Source: JAMQPK01 sp963782595 (GTDB taxonomy: Bacteria > Acidobacteriota > Vicinamibacteria > Vicinamibacterales > JAMQPK01). From it: DNA of 64,000 bases. Both the position numbers and the translations under genes were made by a program. Shown one piece after another: positions 34,561 through 44,000 of the stretch (within the stretch, counting starts at the first letter, position 1; each line of letters opens with the position of its first letter). Below the pieces are notes generated by a model. It ran no database searches. It worked only from the letters and a program-made list of their open reading frames with translations, and was not told the DNA's origin. The DNA lies in assembly GCA_963782595.1 (NCBI GenBank), contig CAWAKJ010000003.1:620001-684000 (forward strand). The letters run 5' to 3'.

Positions 34561-35250
34561 TCAGGACCGCAGCGGTGATGCGGGTCTGTCGAGGACGACC
34601 CTGTTGCGGCCACGTTCGCGAGCCTGGGAAAGCGCACGGTCAGCGGCGGCGAGGAGCTCGATGTCCTGCCAGGCCGCCCCGCGGTCCGGCGTAGCGGCCG
34701 CGACGCCGAGCGTGGCTGTCAGAAACGAGGTTGTGGGGGACGCGGGGTTGGGGGCCTTCAGGTCTTCCACCGCCGCGCGCAGCCGTTCGGCCATCACCAG
34801 AGCACCCTTGGCATCGGTGCCGCCGAGCACCACGCCGAATGTGCCCAACCCACCATATCCAGCGATGACGTCACTGGGGCGATGGAGCAGCCTCTTAAGG
34901 GCGGCCGCCACGCTTTTGAGGCACGCGTCCCCTTCGGGAGTCCCATGACGCTCGCTGAAGGCACGGAAGTGGTCGACCTCAATCATGATGACGGCGACCG
35001 ATTTCCGCTCGCGCGACGCACGGCGCCACTCGCGCTCGAGGAATTCCTGGAAATACTCCTGTGTATGGAGTCCGGTGGCCGGATCGATGGCCGTGTGGCG
35101 CAGCAGCTCGTGCTCGACGAGCATCAGCTTCTCGTCGCGCTCGTCGATGGAGTGTCTGAGCGCTTCTTCGCGGCTCCGCCCTCGCCGCGAGCCGAGCAGA
35201 TACCCGGCACCGACCATGACAAGGGCGAGGAGGGCAAGGACATAAGCCAC
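34561..35250 (-). CDS. membrane-anchored degenerate GGDEF protein
   Basis: 229 residues: one N-terminal TM (MAYVLALLALVMVGAGYLLG, GTG start), a short coiled region (REEALRHSIDERDEKLMLVEHELL) and a GGDEF-fold domain (TGLHTQEYFQEFLEREWRRA, VIMIEVDHFRAFSERHG). The active-site loop reads YGGLGTFGVVLGG instead of GG[DE]EF, so the catalytic acid is lost and there is an extra residue. It is unlikely to make cyclic di-GMP and may instead bind a nucleotide or act as a scaffold. Confidence 0.85.
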   Translation of the reverse strand: MAYVLALLALVMVGAGYLLGSRRGRSREEALRHSIDERDEKLMLVEHELLRHTAIDPATGLHTQEYFQEFLEREWRRASRERKSVAVIMIEVDHFRAFSERHGTPEGDACLKSVAAALKRLLHRPSDVIAGYGGLGTFGVVLGGTDAKGALVMAERLRAAVEDLKAPNPASPTTSFLTATLGVAAATPDRGAAWQDIELLAAADRALSQARERGRNRVVLDRPASPLRS

Positions 35251-35503
35251 GAGCCGGGGGTATTTTAGACCGATTGGCAGAAAATCGCAGTTTATGAGAC
35301 AATTAAGCCTTCGAAAAGCTTCATCCTCAAACAGTCAGCCCATCTTGCATTTCTCAGACCCCTCGAAAGCTGTTCAAAAACGTTCAACTCGCGGCCGTAG
35401 GCCCCGGCGGCACGGACGCGGCACGCCAGGCGGCAGGCCGACGCACGTCATCACCTCGTCGAAGCCGCTGCAGTTCGAGGCGGCCGACTACGACGCCACG
35501 CCC

Positions 35504-36643
35504 ATGCGGTTCACGTCGCTCAACCTCGACTCGAGGCTGGAGCGCGCGGTGACCGAGCGCGGTTTCGAGACGACCACGCCCATTCAGAGCGCCGTGTTTC
35601 CGGGCGTGCTCGACGGCAGCGATCTCGTGGCCTGCGCGCAGACCGGGACAGGGAAGACGCTCGCGTTTCTCCTGCCGTTGATGCAACGGCTGCTGGGTGC
35701 AACATGTGCGACAGGTGCGACGGGTGCGACGGGTGCAACAGGTGCGGAGGCGAGCACACGCGTGCTGATTCTCGCGCCGACGCGCGAGCTTGCCGTGCAG
35801 ATTGAAGACGAGTTCCAGGGGCTCGCGTACCACACCAGTTTGTCGAGCGTCGCCGTTTACGGTGGCGTCGAAGCGGGGCCGCAGGAACGCGGCTTGCGCG
35901 GCTCGGCCGACATCGTGGTGGCCACGCCCGGGCGTCTGCTCGATCACATGGGCACCAACGCGGCCAACTTCGCCAACCTCGACGTGCTCGTGCTCGACGA
36001 GGCGGATCGGATGCTCGACATGGGATTCTGGCCGAGCGTGAGGCGGATTGTCGCGTCGTTACCCCCGAACCGACAGACGCTGCTCTTCTCGGCCACGATG
36101 TCCGACGAAGTCGCACAATCGGCGAGCCAGATCATGCGCGAGCCCAAGATGATTCGCGTGGGCCGCGACGAGGGGCTCGCCAGCACCATCGAGCACGTCG
36201 GGCGGCTCGTACCATCCGCGGACAAGGCAGACTGGTTGAGCAGCTTCCTCAGGCGAACACACGGCACCAGCCTGGTGTTCGTTCGCACCAGGCGCGGCGC
36301 GGACAAACTCGCGCGGCGTCTTGCCGCGGGCGGAATCAAATGCGCCGCCCTGCACGCCGATCGCACGCAGAGCGAGCGCTCGGCTGCGGTCGAAGGGTTC
36401 AAGTCGGGCCGTTACCGGGCGCTCATCGCGACCGACATCGCGGCGCGCGGGATCGATATCGAAGGCATCGGGCACGTGGTGAATTACGAAGTTCCGGGAA
36501 GCGTGGACACCTACGTCCATCGCGTCGGGCGGACCGGCCGCGCCGAGATGGTCGGTATCGCGCTGACGCTGGTCGCCCCGGAGGAACTGGCGGCGTTGCG
36601 AGCCATTGAAAAGTTCTTGAACGTTTCGTTCGCCGTCGCTTAG
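35504..36643 (+). CDS. DEAD-box RNA helicase
   Basis: 379 residues with the full motif set: Q-motif TPIQ, Walker A AQTGTGKT, APTRELAVQ, VATPGR, VLDEADRMLDMGF, SATM, VFVRTRRGADKL, ATDIAARGIDIEG and HRVGRTGRA. It unwinds short RNA duplexes and is typically used in ribosome assembly or mRNA decay. Between Walker A and PTRELA, residues 65-82 are a Gly-Ala-Thr tract encoded by a 9-mer array. The start MRFTSLNLD fits the family; the frame extends upstream without support. It heads an apparent operon with a DUF3553-like gene and an RRM protein gene. Confidence 0.95.
   Translation: MRFTSLNLDSRLERAVTERGFETTTPIQSAVFPGVLDGSDLVACAQTGTGKTLAFLLPLMQRLLGATCATGATGATGATGAEASTRVLILAPTRELAVQIEDEFQGLAYHTSLSSVAVYGGVEAGPQERGLRGSADIVVATPGRLLDHMGTNAANFANLDVLVLDEADRMLDMGFWPSVRRIVASLPPNRQTLLFSATMSDEVAQSASQIMREPKMIRVGRDEGLASTIEHVGRLVPSADKADWLSSFLRRTHGTSLVFVRTRRGADKLARRLAAGGIKCAALHADRTQSERSAAVEGFKSGRYRALIATDIAARGIDIEGIGHVVNYEVPGSVDTYVHRVGRTGRAEMVGIALTLVAPEELAALRAIEKFLNVSFAVA
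35696..35749 (+). repeat. nonamer array GGTGCnnnn x6 inside a DEAD-box gene
   Basis: GGTGCAACA, TGTGCGACA, GGTGCGACG, GGTGCGACG, GGTGCAACA and GGTGCGGAG in a row, encoding GAT, CAT, GAT, GAT, GAT, GAE. The same unit is in ligD and intergenic arrays. Confidence 0.9.
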
Positions 36644-36654
36644 GAGGTCTGTTC

Positions 36655-36873
36655 ATGCGTAGATATGCGGCAGGGGATCGTGTCGTGCAGGCCCAGTACG
36701 GCGCGGGCACGATTGTCGACGTAAACGAACATCACACGGTCATCGAGTTCGACGAGCACGGCACACGCCGGTTCTCGACCCGCATCGTCGTGCTGGAGTC
36801 CAGCAACACACCCGCGCCGGCGCGCAAGACGAAGACGCGCGCGAAGAAGAAGATCGCAGCACCGCAGTCGTAG
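36655..36873 (+). CDS. small DUF3553-like protein
   Basis: 72 residues. The body (YAAGDRVVQAQYGAGTIVDV, HTVIEFDEHGTRRFSTRIV) is a single SH3-like or CarD-N-like barrel that matches the DUF3553 style 'GDRV.H..fG.GtV'. It ends in a basic tail (KTKTRAKKK) able to touch nucleic acid. AGGAGG overlaps the stop codon of the helicase, so the genes are coupled. The function is unknown; association with a DEAD-box helicase and an RRM protein suggests RNA work. Confidence 0.75.
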   Translation: MRRYAAGDRVVQAQYGAGTIVDVNEHHTVIEFDEHGTRRFSTRIVVLESSNTPAPARKTKTRAKKKIAAPQS

Positions 36874-36890
36874 GAGGCGAGCAGGAGGTT

Positions 36891-37517
36891 ATGTCAGTCC
36901 GGTTATTCGTCGGGAATCTCCCGTACAGCGCGACCGAAGCCGACATCCGGCAGCATTTCGGCACGATTGGCGATCCGGTCCAGGTCGTGATTCCGACCGA
37001 TCGCGACACGGGGCGGCCTCGTGGATTCGCATTCGTCGATTACGACGATCGCGGCGTTGCCGAACGCGCCATCCAGCAGTTGCACGGCCAGCCGTTCAAG
37101 GGCCGCCCGCTGTCGGTCAGCGAGGCACGCCCGCGCGAAGCGCGTCCGCCGATGGGGGCTGGAGGCTTCTCCTCACCGCGGCCGCCGATGAGCGGAGGGC
37201 CGAGGCCACCGATGGGAGGTGCTCCGTCAGGAGGCGATACCGGGCCCTACCGCCCGCAGCGCGGCGAGCACCAGAACCGGAATTTCGGTCCGAACAAGCC
37301 GCCCAAGGGGCGCGGCGGATCCAATTTCGGCAAGAGCCGGAACCAGGAAGGCAAGGCGCGCGGTCCGCTCAAAGAGCGGCTCAGCGGCCGAATGTTCAGC
37401 GTCGACGAGGACGCTCGGTTTCGGGACGAAGAGGATACGGGACTGGACGTCGAGGTGAACGTGAAAGACGAAGAAGTGAAGGACGTCAGCGAAGAGGTGA
37501 AGGACGACGACGAGTGA
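36891..37517 (+). CDS. RRM RNA-binding protein
   Basis: 208 residues. An N-terminal RRM has RNP2 LFVGNL and RNP1 RGFAFVDY at residues 5-10 and about 42-50. It is followed by Pro/Gly-rich disorder (PRPPMSGGPRPPMGG, RPQRGEHQNRNFGPNKPPKGRGG) and an acidic end (DVEVNVKDEEVKDVSEEVKDDDE). It resembles bacterial Rbp proteins but with a much longer tail. AGGAGG precedes the ATG. With the DEAD-box helicase it forms a likely RNA-remodelling operon, perhaps cold-induced. Confidence 0.9.
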   Translation: MSVRLFVGNLPYSATEADIRQHFGTIGDPVQVVIPTDRDTGRPRGFAFVDYDDRGVAERAIQQLHGQPFKGRPLSVSEARPREARPPMGAGGFSSPRPPMSGGPRPPMGGAPSGGDTGPYRPQRGEHQNRNFGPNKPPKGRGGSNFGKSRNQEGKARGPLKERLSGRMFSVDEDARFRDEEDTGLDVEVNVKDEEVKDVSEEVKDDDE

Positions 37518-37527
37518 TGCGTGTCAG

Positions 37528-37590
37528 GGCAGATGGCAGAGGGCAAATGGCCGAGAATGCACATCTGCCATCAGCCATCTGCCCTCTGCC
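37528..37590. repeat. mirrored heptamer array, 4 + 4 units (GGCAGAT family)
   Basis: GGCAGAT, GGCAGAG, GGCAAAT, GGCCGAG, a 7-nt loop, then ATCTGCC, ATCAGCC, ATCTGCC, CTCTGCC. Outer flanks CGTGTCA and TGACACG extend the stem. It lies between convergent RRM and M15-like genes, a terminator position. Confidence 0.9.
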
Positions 37591-37604
37591 ATGACACGTT
37601 TCTA

Positions 37605-38585
37605 TTACCAACGTGCCTTCCACGGCCTGGTGTCCACGTGCACGAATGGGCCGTGTGCCTCCGTCGATCCGTAGATACCGATGCCGCCGATGAAAGACTG
37701 CAGTTCGGCGGTTTTGGCGAGCGACTCGAGGACGGTCGCGAGCGCCACCGCATCCGCCTTCGACGCGATCCTGTCCTTGTCGAAGTCGTCCATCGTGCCA
37801 TTCCCGTCTTTATCCAGAAAGATGTCAGCTGCGCGCCCCCACTGGTGCAGGCTGTACTTCGTGTCGTCCAGTTGGGCGTTGTAGAAGGGCGTGCGGTATC
37901 CGCTCATGACGAAGATGTCGTCGGCGTCCCAGCCCAGCGGTTCGAGATGACGGCCGATGGCCTCCAGCAGAACGACGAGTCGCTCGTCGAGCACGACGTA
38001 CTTGGGATACCCGCTCACCTGTTTGGTCAAGAACTGCTTGATGCGGAAGTTCGGTGAGAGTTTGGTGTTCTCGTTGTCGCGCGTGACTTCGATGAACCCA
38101 GTGGGCGGGATGTAAACCGGGTTGCCCTTGAGCGGGGTGTCCGGATAGAAGCCGATCTGATAGTGATTCAAAACGCCCTTGATCGCGTGCACTGCCGGCA
38201 CCATCACAAAGGCTGAAAAATCCGCCATCTTCTTTCCCGCGGGATCCTTTACTTCGATTTCGTAGACCCCGGGCTGCATCGGCGCTTCCCACGTCCATCG
38301 GTTTGGAGCGGTCGCAGTGAGCCCGCCGTGCGGCGCGTCGATGCGGTAGAGTCGCGTCGCCGGCGCCGTTACGGCGAGCGGAATCTTCTCGCCGGGCATC
38401 GCGAAGATGGCGCCTTCGTCGTACTGATAGGTCAGTGAACGTACGCGGAAGCGATCGTCGCCGTTCATCTCGCCGTCGGCACCGAGCGCCGCGGGCCAGA
38501 AGAGCGCGAAGCATATGAGAGCGGCACCCGCTGCGCACAGCAGCGCTCGTGACTGGCCACAACCTCGCGGACTGAATGTCATCAT
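37605..38585 (-). CDS. secreted M15/DUF882-like peptidase
   Basis: 326 residues with an N-terminal signal/TM (LLCAAGAALICFALFWPAALG), a beta-rich Ig-like segment (RLYRIDAPHGGLTATAPNRW), then an M15-type fold: FVMSGYRTPFYN, YSLHQWGRAADIFLD (His and Asp zinc ligands) and GPFVHVDTR (third ligand). The family cleaves D-amino-acid-containing peptides in peptidoglycan cross-links. The start could be internal; the second Met is adjacent. Confidence 0.85.
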   Translation of the reverse strand: MMTFSPRGCGQSRALLCAAGAALICFALFWPAALGADGEMNGDDRFRVRSLTYQYDEGAIFAMPGEKIPLAVTAPATRLYRIDAPHGGLTATAPNRWTWEAPMQPGVYEIEVKDPAGKKMADFSAFVMVPAVHAIKGVLNHYQIGFYPDTPLKGNPVYIPPTGFIEVTRDNENTKLSPNFRIKQFLTKQVSGYPKYVVLDERLVVLLEAIGRHLEPLGWDADDIFVMSGYRTPFYNAQLDDTKYSLHQWGRAADIFLDKDGNGTMDDFDKDRIASKADAVALATVLESLAKTAELQSFIGGIGIYGSTEAHGPFVHVDTRPWKARW

Positions 38586-38690
38586 CGGCGTACAAGTCTC
38601 TCAAAAAATGGTGCAGAAGTGTAACGATCCATGTACAGGTACCATCCAGGCGACCATGGGAGTGCAAAAAACGTACGCACGGCTTGGCTG

Positions 38691-39791
38691 ATGGGGCATC
38701 CAAGTGTTACATTAAAGCCCTCGGTGCCTCCTCTCGAACTTAGTCTCGACATTACGCCGCGAGGCCGACTCGACGTCATCGATGTTCGAGCACAGGCCGC
38801 AGCCACTTACGGCGACGTCTTCGAGCGGTACAACCGCTGCCTGTATTGTTCCCTCCACACGACGGCGGGGTATCTCCCTCAGAGTTTTGCCGCGCGTCTT
38901 GGGAGCGGACCACACGCCGTGCGTCCGTACATCGATTTGTTCACCATGGTGTTCCCCGAAGGCGCGGGCTACCAGCACGACGATCTGGATCGTCGTACTG
39001 AATTGACAGCCGAACAGCGCCCGACTGAGCCGACCAATGCCGATTCGCATCTGGCGTTCATCGGCAGCGGGCTGCGGGCGTGCGTCTCGTACGTCGTACG
39101 CCGGCCCGGCCCCGTGTCGTTCATCGATCTGGACGGCATCAACGCGGGCAAGCCGCGGCGGCGGATGACGACGCTCGTCGGGTACGACCACGAGATCGAA
39201 GTCGCCAAGACCACGTTGCACGTGCCGGTGTCGCGAACGCATCCGGTGGACGCGGTGAACCTGAAGGACTCGCGCCTCGGCCTGTACGACCAACTCGACG
39301 CGTTGATCGCGAAGCACGGCGTCGAGAAAGGGCGCGTACGGTTGAGCCTCGGCTCGGGCGAGCAGTTCGCCAGCCTCACCGTCAACGAATACGAAACGCT
39401 CTTGATGCGCTACGACCTCGCGGAAGTGCTCAGGAATCCGCTCCGCTTTGCCGCCCAGAAGGCCAAACACGCGTGGGACGATCCCCGCGCGGTCCCGTCC
39501 AAGGCCTTCGACTACGCCAAGTACGATCTGGTCCGCGCCGTCAACCGCCTCGTCGATACGCTCGGCCTTGCCGAGTCGGCCATCGAGCGCGTGCTGTCGA
39601 AGGCCCTCGCCGTGCCGGCTTCACGATTCCTTCGGATGAAGCGCTCGGTGGATCTCCTCGTCTCGGACACGAAAGCGCGAGGCCGCGGCGCCGTTGTCGA
39701 GGGGACGTACCAGACGCCAATCATGGTGCAGTGGCGTCGTGCGCATCGCGGTGAGCGCCAGGTGACAGCGACGCTGACGCGATTCGTTTGA
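38691..39791 (+). CDS. YjbQ-like (UPF0047) protein with a long C-terminal extension
   Basis: About 366 residues from MGHPSVTLKP. The first half carries YjbQ-type blocks: LELSLDITPRGRLDVIDV, CSLHTTAGYLPQ, HDDLDRR, NADSHLAFIGSGLRA and ISFIDLDGIN-like FIDLDG. Family members are usually near 135 residues, and some can replace thiamine-phosphate synthase in trans; the true role is unclear. Here a second half of about 180 residues (TLHVPVSRTHPVDAVNLKD, then a helical KAFDYAKYDLVRAVNRLVD) has no family I know. The frame from 38631 adds 20 residues of low support. Confidence 0.7.
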   Translation: MGHPSVTLKPSVPPLELSLDITPRGRLDVIDVRAQAAATYGDVFERYNRCLYCSLHTTAGYLPQSFAARLGSGPHAVRPYIDLFTMVFPEGAGYQHDDLDRRTELTAEQRPTEPTNADSHLAFIGSGLRACVSYVVRRPGPVSFIDLDGINAGKPRRRMTTLVGYDHEIEVAKTTLHVPVSRTHPVDAVNLKDSRLGLYDQLDALIAKHGVEKGRVRLSLGSGEQFASLTVNEYETLLMRYDLAEVLRNPLRFAAQKAKHAWDDPRAVPSKAFDYAKYDLVRAVNRLVDTLGLAESAIERVLSKALAVPASRFLRMKRSVDLLVSDTKARGRGAVVEGTYQTPIMVQWRRAHRGERQVTATLTRFV

Positions 39792-39807
39792 CGTCAAAAT
39801 TCATCAC

Positions 39808-39825
39808 GAAAAAGTAGAAAGTACG
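39808..39825. repeat. remnant of an AAGT heptamer array
   Basis: Two units in register (AAAAAGT, AGAAAGT) as in the array at 5261, with no second arm. Confidence 0.5.
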
Positions 39826-39885
39826 GCGGAACTAAGGTAACGTCTGCCAACATCCGTTTTGGTTGAATTGCTGGAGGAATTTGCC

Positions 39886-40968
39886 ATGAAGAAGCTCGTA
39901 CTTCTTGTCTGTCTTGTTGCGTCCGTCGCCGTCGCTGCTCAACAGCCGCGTCGGGGTGGCGGGGCGGCGCGTGGCGCGGAGCCGCCGCATCCGTCTGGTC
40001 TGGCGTCCAAGGCGGCCGATCAGGGCTGGGTCGGGGAGTCGTGGAGTCCGCACGAGGGCGGACTGCTGCGTGTGAAGGTTCACCTGCGGTTCGGGGTAGA
40101 GGCGCCGGTTGGAGTGCGAGGGAAGGAGGGCGCCTGGAAGCCGATGCCCAAGGGCTGGTACTTCGGCCGTGTGTCGATGGTCGCCAACGACCTGCAGAGC
40201 AACGTCTACGTGCTTCACCGCAACGACGACATCGACCCGCTCGTCGTCTTTGATGCTGAGGGCAACTACCTGCGTTCGTGGGGCAAAGACGTCATCGACG
40301 ACCCGCACGGTGTGCGCGTGGACGCCGAGAACCATGTATGGGTGGTCGATCGCGCTGGCGCTATTCTGAAGTACACCACCGACGGCAAGCTCCTGATGAC
40401 GATTGGCACCAAGGGCGTTCGCGGCAACGACGACAAGTCGTTCGGCAGCCCTACGGATATCGATTGGGATTCGCAGGGCAATATCTACATTGCCGACGGG
40501 TACGGCAACAGCCGCGTCGCGAAGTTCGACAAGAGCGGCAAGTACGTGAAGTCGTGGGGTACGCCCGGCAGCGGTCCGAGCCAGTTCCGTACGGTGCACT
40601 CTATCCAATTCGACTCGAAGGATCGGGCCTATGTGAGCGACCGCGAAAACAACCGCATCCAGATTTTCGACAACAACGGCACGCTCCTGAGAACCTGGAA
40701 TCACCTTGGCTCGACGCAGGGCATCTGGATCTCGCCGAAAGACGAAATGTATGTCCTGACCCACCGCAACAACGTCGAGAACATCACCGCCGACACGCTG
40801 GCCGGGCGCCTGATGAAGATCGATCTGGAAAGCGGGAAGGTGCTCGGCTCGATGGAATCGCCGGGACACTCGGTCAACGGGTCGCCGAACGGCGATATCT
40901 TCGTCGCCAGCCTGACGGGGAACGTCCTTCGCTGGATGCCGCATCCGGAGTTCACGCGCTCTCACTAA
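39886..40968 (+). CDS. secreted NHL-repeat beta-propeller protein
   Basis: 360 residues: signal peptide (KLVLLVCLVASVAVAAQ), a Gly/Arg-rich spacer, then NHL repeats (DDPHGVRVDAENHVWVVDRAG, SPTDIDWDSQGNIYIADGYGN, TVHSIQFDSKDRAYVSDREN, GIWISPKDEMYVLTHRNN). It resembles the lyase-like propeller group related to peptidyl-alpha-hydroxyglycine lyase, but activity is unproven. GGAGG lies 10 nt before this ATG, which is why the upstream in-frame start was not used. Confidence 0.88.
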   Translation: MKKLVLLVCLVASVAVAAQQPRRGGGAARGAEPPHPSGLASKAADQGWVGESWSPHEGGLLRVKVHLRFGVEAPVGVRGKEGAWKPMPKGWYFGRVSMVANDLQSNVYVLHRNDDIDPLVVFDAEGNYLRSWGKDVIDDPHGVRVDAENHVWVVDRAGAILKYTTDGKLLMTIGTKGVRGNDDKSFGSPTDIDWDSQGNIYIADGYGNSRVAKFDKSGKYVKSWGTPGSGPSQFRTVHSIQFDSKDRAYVSDRENNRIQIFDNNGTLLRTWNHLGSTQGIWISPKDEMYVLTHRNNVENITADTLAGRLMKIDLESGKVLGSMESPGHSVNGSPNGDIFVASLTGNVLRWMPHPEFTRSH

Positions 40969-40988
40969 CGCACAAGCGCGTCTGTCAT

Positions 40989-41050
40989 GGCAGATGGCAA
41001 ATGGATGATGGCAGAGAATCCGATCTGCCATCTGCCATCATCCATCTGCC
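40989..41050. repeat. mirrored heptamer array, 4 + 4 units (GGCAGAT family)
   Basis: GGCAGAT, GGCAAAT, GGATGAT, GGCAGAG, a 6-nt loop, then ATCTGCC, ATCTGCC, ATCATCC, ATCTGCC. The order mirrors exactly: GGATGAT faces ATCATCC. It lies between convergent NHL and outer-membrane protein genes. Confidence 0.92.
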
Positions 41051-41069
41051 CTGACTGAGACCCCCTGCG

Positions 41070-44000
41070 TCAGAACCCAGGGGTCAAAGAGAATCCCCAC
41101 ACCCACCCGCGTCCGGGCCTGTCGAACGGGCGGGCGAAGTCGATTTGCGCGACGGCAAAGCCCATCAGGTTCGTGCGAAGGCTGATGCCGCCGCTCGTGA
41201 CCGGTTCGCGCGTGCCGTTGAAGAACGAAGGCTTGTCGGCTTGGGTCCACGTCACGCCGCCATCGAGGAAGAACGCGACTTCGACAGGCAGCGGACCGTA
41301 GACGTTGCTGTCGACGCTGCGGAACGGGCGCAGCAGCGGGAAGCGGAACTCGATATTACCGACGGCCATGCGGGTGCCCACGAGCCTGTCGAAGGTGGGG
41401 CACGATGTCGCCGAGCCGCACTCGCCGGCCTGGAACGAATTGATACCGTAGCCCCGCACGAACTCCGGATATCCCATGAACAGCGGAATGAGCCGCGAGT
41501 CCTCGCCGTCGGCTCCGTATCGGCCGTAATGCATTCCGCGCACCGCGATCGTGTAGAGGCGGGCGGGCATGAAGTAGTGACGGTAGTCGGCAAGAGCCGT
41601 CGTCATCCTCAGATCGCCGAAGGTCGGCGATACTTCGAATCGAGACCGCGCTCCCGCGACGGGGCTCGTCGCACCGAAAAGCGAATTGTCGGTCACCAGC
41701 GCCGTGCTGACCGACGACATGTTCAGCGGGGCGGCCAGATCTTCCCGCCTGATGCTGTCGTCGAGTACGCGTCCAGTACGCCGCGAGATCGCTGTCGTGC
41801 GAATCTGCTGGTCGAACGACGTGCGGGTGAATCCTCCGCCGAACTCAACCCGCGCCGTTGGACTGAAGGGATAGGCGACGATACCGCTGGCGCTGCGGTT
41901 GACCTGACGCTGGATGATCGTCTGGTCGAGCAGCGCAGGCTCGCCGTTCACGTTCCCCTGACCGACGGCATACCCGCCGGCGACGTAGGGCGACTGTTCG
42001 ACGGCAAAGCCCCAGTTCCAGCGCTTGGAGCGATTGGTGTAGGCAAGCAGACCGCCGGTGTTGCGCGCCAGATCGCTCACGCCGCCGCCATAGGTGTCGG
42101 CGTTGATCTGCGCGAAGAGATTGTGATTGCCCAGCATGTCGCTGAAGCTGAACGCGATGCCGCCGCCGACCATGCCGCCGAACCGATCGACACCGGCGGT
42201 GATGTAAGGCTGGCTGACTGCATCGAGTGACAGGCCGGCCTTGTACGGCTCGACCTCTTCCGGCGTGGTGGCAAGTCCGGTTTTCGGATCGCCGAGATAC
42301 TGCGCAACGAGCGATTCTCGTGGCGAGGGAGGCAACGTTGCGGCCTGCACCGGCTCGACGCTCGAGTTGACGGGACCTCCAGCCAGTCGCTCCGCTGTAT
42401 CGATGACGTAGATGTGATGGCTGTTGTCCTCGTACGCGCTGAGGGCGAGCACTCTGGCATCCAGAGCCGACGAGATGGCCGGGCTCAACGCAGTGATGCC
42501 GCTGACGCCGCTGTCGAGGTTGGTCACCTGCGCAATCGATCCTGAGGGGATGTCGAGCGCATACACGTTGCTGATGCCGTTCTGGTCGGACACGAAATAC
42601 AGGTGCCGGCTGTCGGGGTTCCATTGCGGGTTGATGTTCTTGCCGCGCGCGAAGGTCGTAAGCGGCTCGATTCCGCCCGACACCACATCGTAGAGCGCAA
42701 GGCGATAGTCGCCCGCGCTCAGCACATCGGCGTTGGTCGTGAAGCGGTCTGTTACAAACGCGATACGCTCGCCGTCGGGCGACCAGGCTGGTTGCAGATC
42801 GGCAAACAGATCGCTCGTCACACGCTTGGTCATGTGTGAGGCGAGGTCGTGGATGAAGAGATCCGAATCACCACCGACGGTCGCTGAAAAGGCGATCGCT
42901 TTCCCGTCGGGCGACCACGTCGGGTTGAGGATCTCTCCGACTTCCGGCACCTCGATTTCGCGCACCACGTCGCCGTCGGCGATGTCGAGAATCGCGAGCA
43001 CGGCTTTGCCGGCGTGGACGCCGCCCACGACGAACTGGCGGCTGTCTGGGCTCCACGAACCAGCGGACCCGATGAACTGCAGACTGGTGAAATGCGAGCT
43101 CAGCGCGGTATCGACCAGTTTCCGCACGATGCGTCCAGTTGCGGTGTCGGCAAGGTAGAGGTCGATCGAAAACATGTCGCGCGACGAGAAAAAGACGATG
43201 TGGCGGCCATCGGGGCTGATCGAGGGGGACACGTTCGTCGCCATCCGCGTGTTGTCGTTTCCGGTGAGCGATCGTCCGAACGTGTGCGCGCGCCCGGTCG
43301 CCTGCATCACTGGCGCATACTGCTCGCGGATGGACGCGTGCCAGTTGGCAGAGAGCTCTTTGTCCTCGATGAGCGTGACCTGCTTGATGGCCTCGATTGG
43401 ATCTCCACCGCGTACGGCCGTCCGGAAGATCTGTCCGAGAACGTCGTCGCCGTACTTTCCGCCGATGTATGCCCAGACAGCCTGACCCCACCGGTAGGGG
43501 AAGAACTCGCCGCTATCCAAATTTTTCACTTCAGGCAATTTGTCTTTGCGGGTGGCATCGCGCAGCCACATCGCTGTGTGTGGATCGACGGGGCCGATCG
43601 AGAGATACTCGGCCAACCCTTCGACGAACCACAGCGGCAGCGCCTCGATGCCGGTGCCCGGACCACCCGACGCACGCAGCGCAGAGATGTCGTATTGGAA
43701 GGCATGGACGAGCTCGTGGCCGAGCACGTGGTCGGTTTCGGCGAGAGTGCCGGCGAGCGGCAGTACCACGCGGCGCTTCAGTCCTTCGGTGACACCTCCG
43801 GTGCCTTCGCCGATCATTCCGCCGACGACGTTCGTCTGCTCGAAGTCGGGGTGCGACGCGTAGAGGACGAGCGGCTGGCGTGTCCGCATCTCGTGCTCGA
43901 AGACGGATGACAGCCGCGCATACCAGCGCTCGGCCATTTGGCCGACGCGGGCTGCGTTCTCGCGCTCTTCGGCATAGAAATAGACGTCGAAGTGCTCGGT

